DNA of 7,244 bases from Bacteriovoracaceae bacterium (lineage in GTDB: Bacteria; Bdellovibrionota; Bacteriovoracia; Bacteriovoracales; Bacteriovoracaceae), in the NCBI GenBank assembly GCA_023146355.1, contig JAGLCH010000275.1, positions 1 to 7,244 on the forward strand, read 5' to 3'. The notes beneath the pieces were generated by a model. That model had not been told where the DNA came from, searched no databases, and worked only from the letters and a program-made list of their open reading frames with translations. Of the stretch, positions 5,740-7,244 are shown piece after piece (positions within the stretch are counted from its first letter, which is position 1; each line of letters begins with the position of its first letter). A program made the position numbers and the translations under genes.

Positions 5740-7244
5740 GCTTGATCAAACTCATCATCATCCTTCTTACCAACTAGTTTTGCATCAAGGTGACTATAAT
5801 GTTTTTTGACAGTCATCCAGTCATCATTAAGAAGCTCTGCTGCACCATCGAAGTCACCGGGGTACTTCATTAAGTATGCAGTGGCCCTAAGGTGACGATA
5901 GTCATACATTGATAAAGATCTCCCGAGATATATCTTAGTAACCTTTCTCATCTCTCTGGTAAGGTAAACGCTCAGCATTTTTTTACCACTACTTAAAAGA
6001 AATAGCTCATCCAATGAACCACCCTTTAGAAAGTATCCTCGATGTTTACTCAAATATAAATCAATCCAAGAACTCTCTTCTTTGCCAAATTCTTTTTGAA
6101 TCATCTTTTTATTTTTCGTTTCTCCTTTTAAATACTTTATCGACCAAACCTCATCCTTACAGACTAGATTTTTGCTGATTTTACAATCACTCCAATTCAT
6201 TGGTCTTAAAGGTTTCCTAAGAACCAACATCAAAAGAACTATATTTCGACATAATGTATGGAGTTCCAATGAGTCTCCTCGCAAGGCTAACTTCCAATAA
6301 TCTATTTTCATATTTTCGATCATTTCAAATATTGGTACTAGTGGGTCCTCTAGTTTCAGTAAAGGAGCAATATTTCTCTCAACATCACGAACTGCTTCAA
6401 ACTCTAAGTCTGATCGTACAATTGAGTAGTCTTCAATCAACTCATCTAACTCTTCTTTCGTAATAGGTACCGTTACTCTTTCAAAATATTGCTGATAGTA
6501 CTTAGCAATATAAATAAATGTATTATAAAACCCCATAACACTTTTTGTTACGATACCGCCCTGCCTCTCCGTAAAGAAGTCGATAAAGTCAGAGACCATT
6601 TCGTGGTTCAGGACATCTTGCAAGCTTAACTCTTTTTCGCCTTTATCAATATTATGAATGTAGCCAAAAAATGGTCTAAGATATCTGATCGCAAAATCAG
6701 ATGAAGAGCAAATCCCATTCGACCTGACCATCCACTTGCTTTTCTTCCTTCTAAGCTTTTTATGTTCCGGAACTGCCCTTGTTTTATATTTGTAATATTT
6801 TAGGTACTCCTGTCGAATCGTCTCAATGATTGGGTCTGACTTCCATTGCTCATTTGAAATACAGTATCTAGAAGAAGACAATCTCTTTGTCTTCTCAATA
6901 AAATCATCGTCACTTGGTTCAGTGAATCTGCAAGTATGGGTATGAATTTTGGGAAAAAATGTATCTAAGAGGAAGTGATGTCCAAGTTCTAAAAACTCTG
7001 ATAATTTACAAAGTTTTTTAGAACTCGTTTTCGTAGGAATATGACCATTCAACCATCCTACGACACAGACTCCAACTTCTTTATATATAGCCGAGGGTCG
7101 AATCTCCTTATACTTAATGATCATTTGTAGATAACTTTGGAGGTTATGCCCGTCAATGGAAGGCAGGTGAGAATTAACTGGAAACATCTTTCTATAAAAT
7201 TCTTGTGCCTTACAAATGAAGTGCTTTTTCCTCCTTCTTGTAGC
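5727..7244 (-). CDS. Tyrosine-recombinase-like integrase, N-terminus probably beyond the window edge
   Basis: The frame stays open from the right edge (7244) to the stop at 5727. ATG 7187 would give 486 residues, but it lacks a good Shine-Dalgarno site and 19 further codons upstream are open, so the real start may lie outside. Positions below count from ATG 7187. Residues about 155-235 look like the SAM-like core-binding domain (SSDFAIRYLRPFFGYI). The catalytic domain shows PLRPMNW with Arg328 (Arg324 as alternative), the hairpin lysine in YLKGETKNKK (Lys354), YDYRH with Arg431, and HYSH with nucleophile Tyr464. The two usual histidines are replaced: Tyr428 stands where HxxR has His, and Asp455 where LGH has His. 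Family members cut and rejoin DNA through a phosphotyrosine and commonly integrate phages, islands and transposons. The remote match leaves activity open. Its 3' end overlaps the convergent plus-strand gene by 13 bases, so there is no room for a separate terminator. Confidence 0.82.
   Translation of the reverse strand, partial: ATRRRKKHFICKAQEFYRKMFPVNSHLPSIDGHNLQSYLQMIIKYKEIRPSAIYKEVGVCVVGWLNGHIPTKTSSKKLCKLSEFLELGHHFLLDTFFPKIHTHTCRFTEPSDDDFIEKTKRLSSSRYCISNEQWKSDPIIETIRQEYLKYYKYKTRAVPEHKKLRRKKSKWMVRSNGICSSSDFAIRYLRPFFGYIHNIDKGEKELSLQDVLNHEMVSDFIDFFTERQGGIVTKSVMGFYNTFIYIAKYYQQYFERVTVPITKEELDELIEDYSIVRSDLEFEAVRDVERNIAPLLKLEDPLVPIFEMIENMKIDYWKLALRGDSLELHTLCRNIVLLMLVLRKPLRPMNWSDCKISKNLVCKDEVWSIKYLKGETKNKKMIQKEFGKEESSWIDLYLSKHRGYFLKGGSLDELFLLSSGKKMLSVYLTREMRKVTKIYLGRSLSMYDYRHLRATAYLMKYPGDFDGAAELLNDDWMTVKKHYSHLDAKLVGKKDDDEFDQAYFN

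Noticed and set aside
1..7244. A circular element joining the two window ends
   Set aside because: The minus-strand frame happens to continue in frame from base 1 to base 7244, which would fuse the two recombinases, but the ends share no repeat and a one-in-three chance match explains it.

Overview
The window is a compact accessory region of a bacterial genome with low GC content (roughly 35-40% by eye). Gene density is high, genes overlap or nearly touch, and the clearest starts have good Shine-Dalgarno sites. The host cannot be fixed from sequence alone. A low-GC Gram-negative such as a Bdellovibrio/Bacteriovorax relative is only a guess. There is no rRNA, tRNA, CRISPR array or recognisable insertion sequence, and no gene-free stretch longer than about 170 bases.

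Layout, left to right. Bases 1-1836 (minus strand) encode a large serine recombinase, cut off at its C-terminus by the window edge. Just upstream of it, overlapping its start by 17 bases, is a 110-residue lysine-rich protein with a CxxC...CxxC zinc-binding motif (1820-2152, minus). Next come two tightly coupled minus-strand genes: a Bergerat-fold (GHKL/HSP90-type, MORC-like) ATPase of 606 residues (3161-4981) followed by a 312-residue beta-propeller-like protein (2212-3150). The ATPase stop codon lies against the propeller gene's Shine-Dalgarno site. A 167-base divergent control region (4982-5148) carries a perfect 11+1+11 palindrome and three copies of TGTTAAAC. Reading away on the plus strand is a 196-residue protein with a ribbon-helix-helix-like N-terminus and a compact C-terminal domain (5149-5739). 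It converges on, and overlaps by 13 bases, a minus-strand tyrosine-recombinase-like gene (5727 to beyond 7244).

The simplest reading is a mobile island. Two different recombinase genes flank a small cargo made of the ATPase-propeller operon and a divergently transcribed probable regulator. The ATPase family is known from prokaryotic conflict loci, and a propeller partner could serve for sensing or scaffolding, so anti-phage or anti-plasmid defence is the leading hypothesis. That function is inferred and not shown by the sequence. The most unusual sequence-level observation is that the serine recombinase keeps the outline of its zinc-ribbon domain but has lost the zinc-binding cysteines, while the overlapping upstream gene encodes a separate four-cysteine motif.
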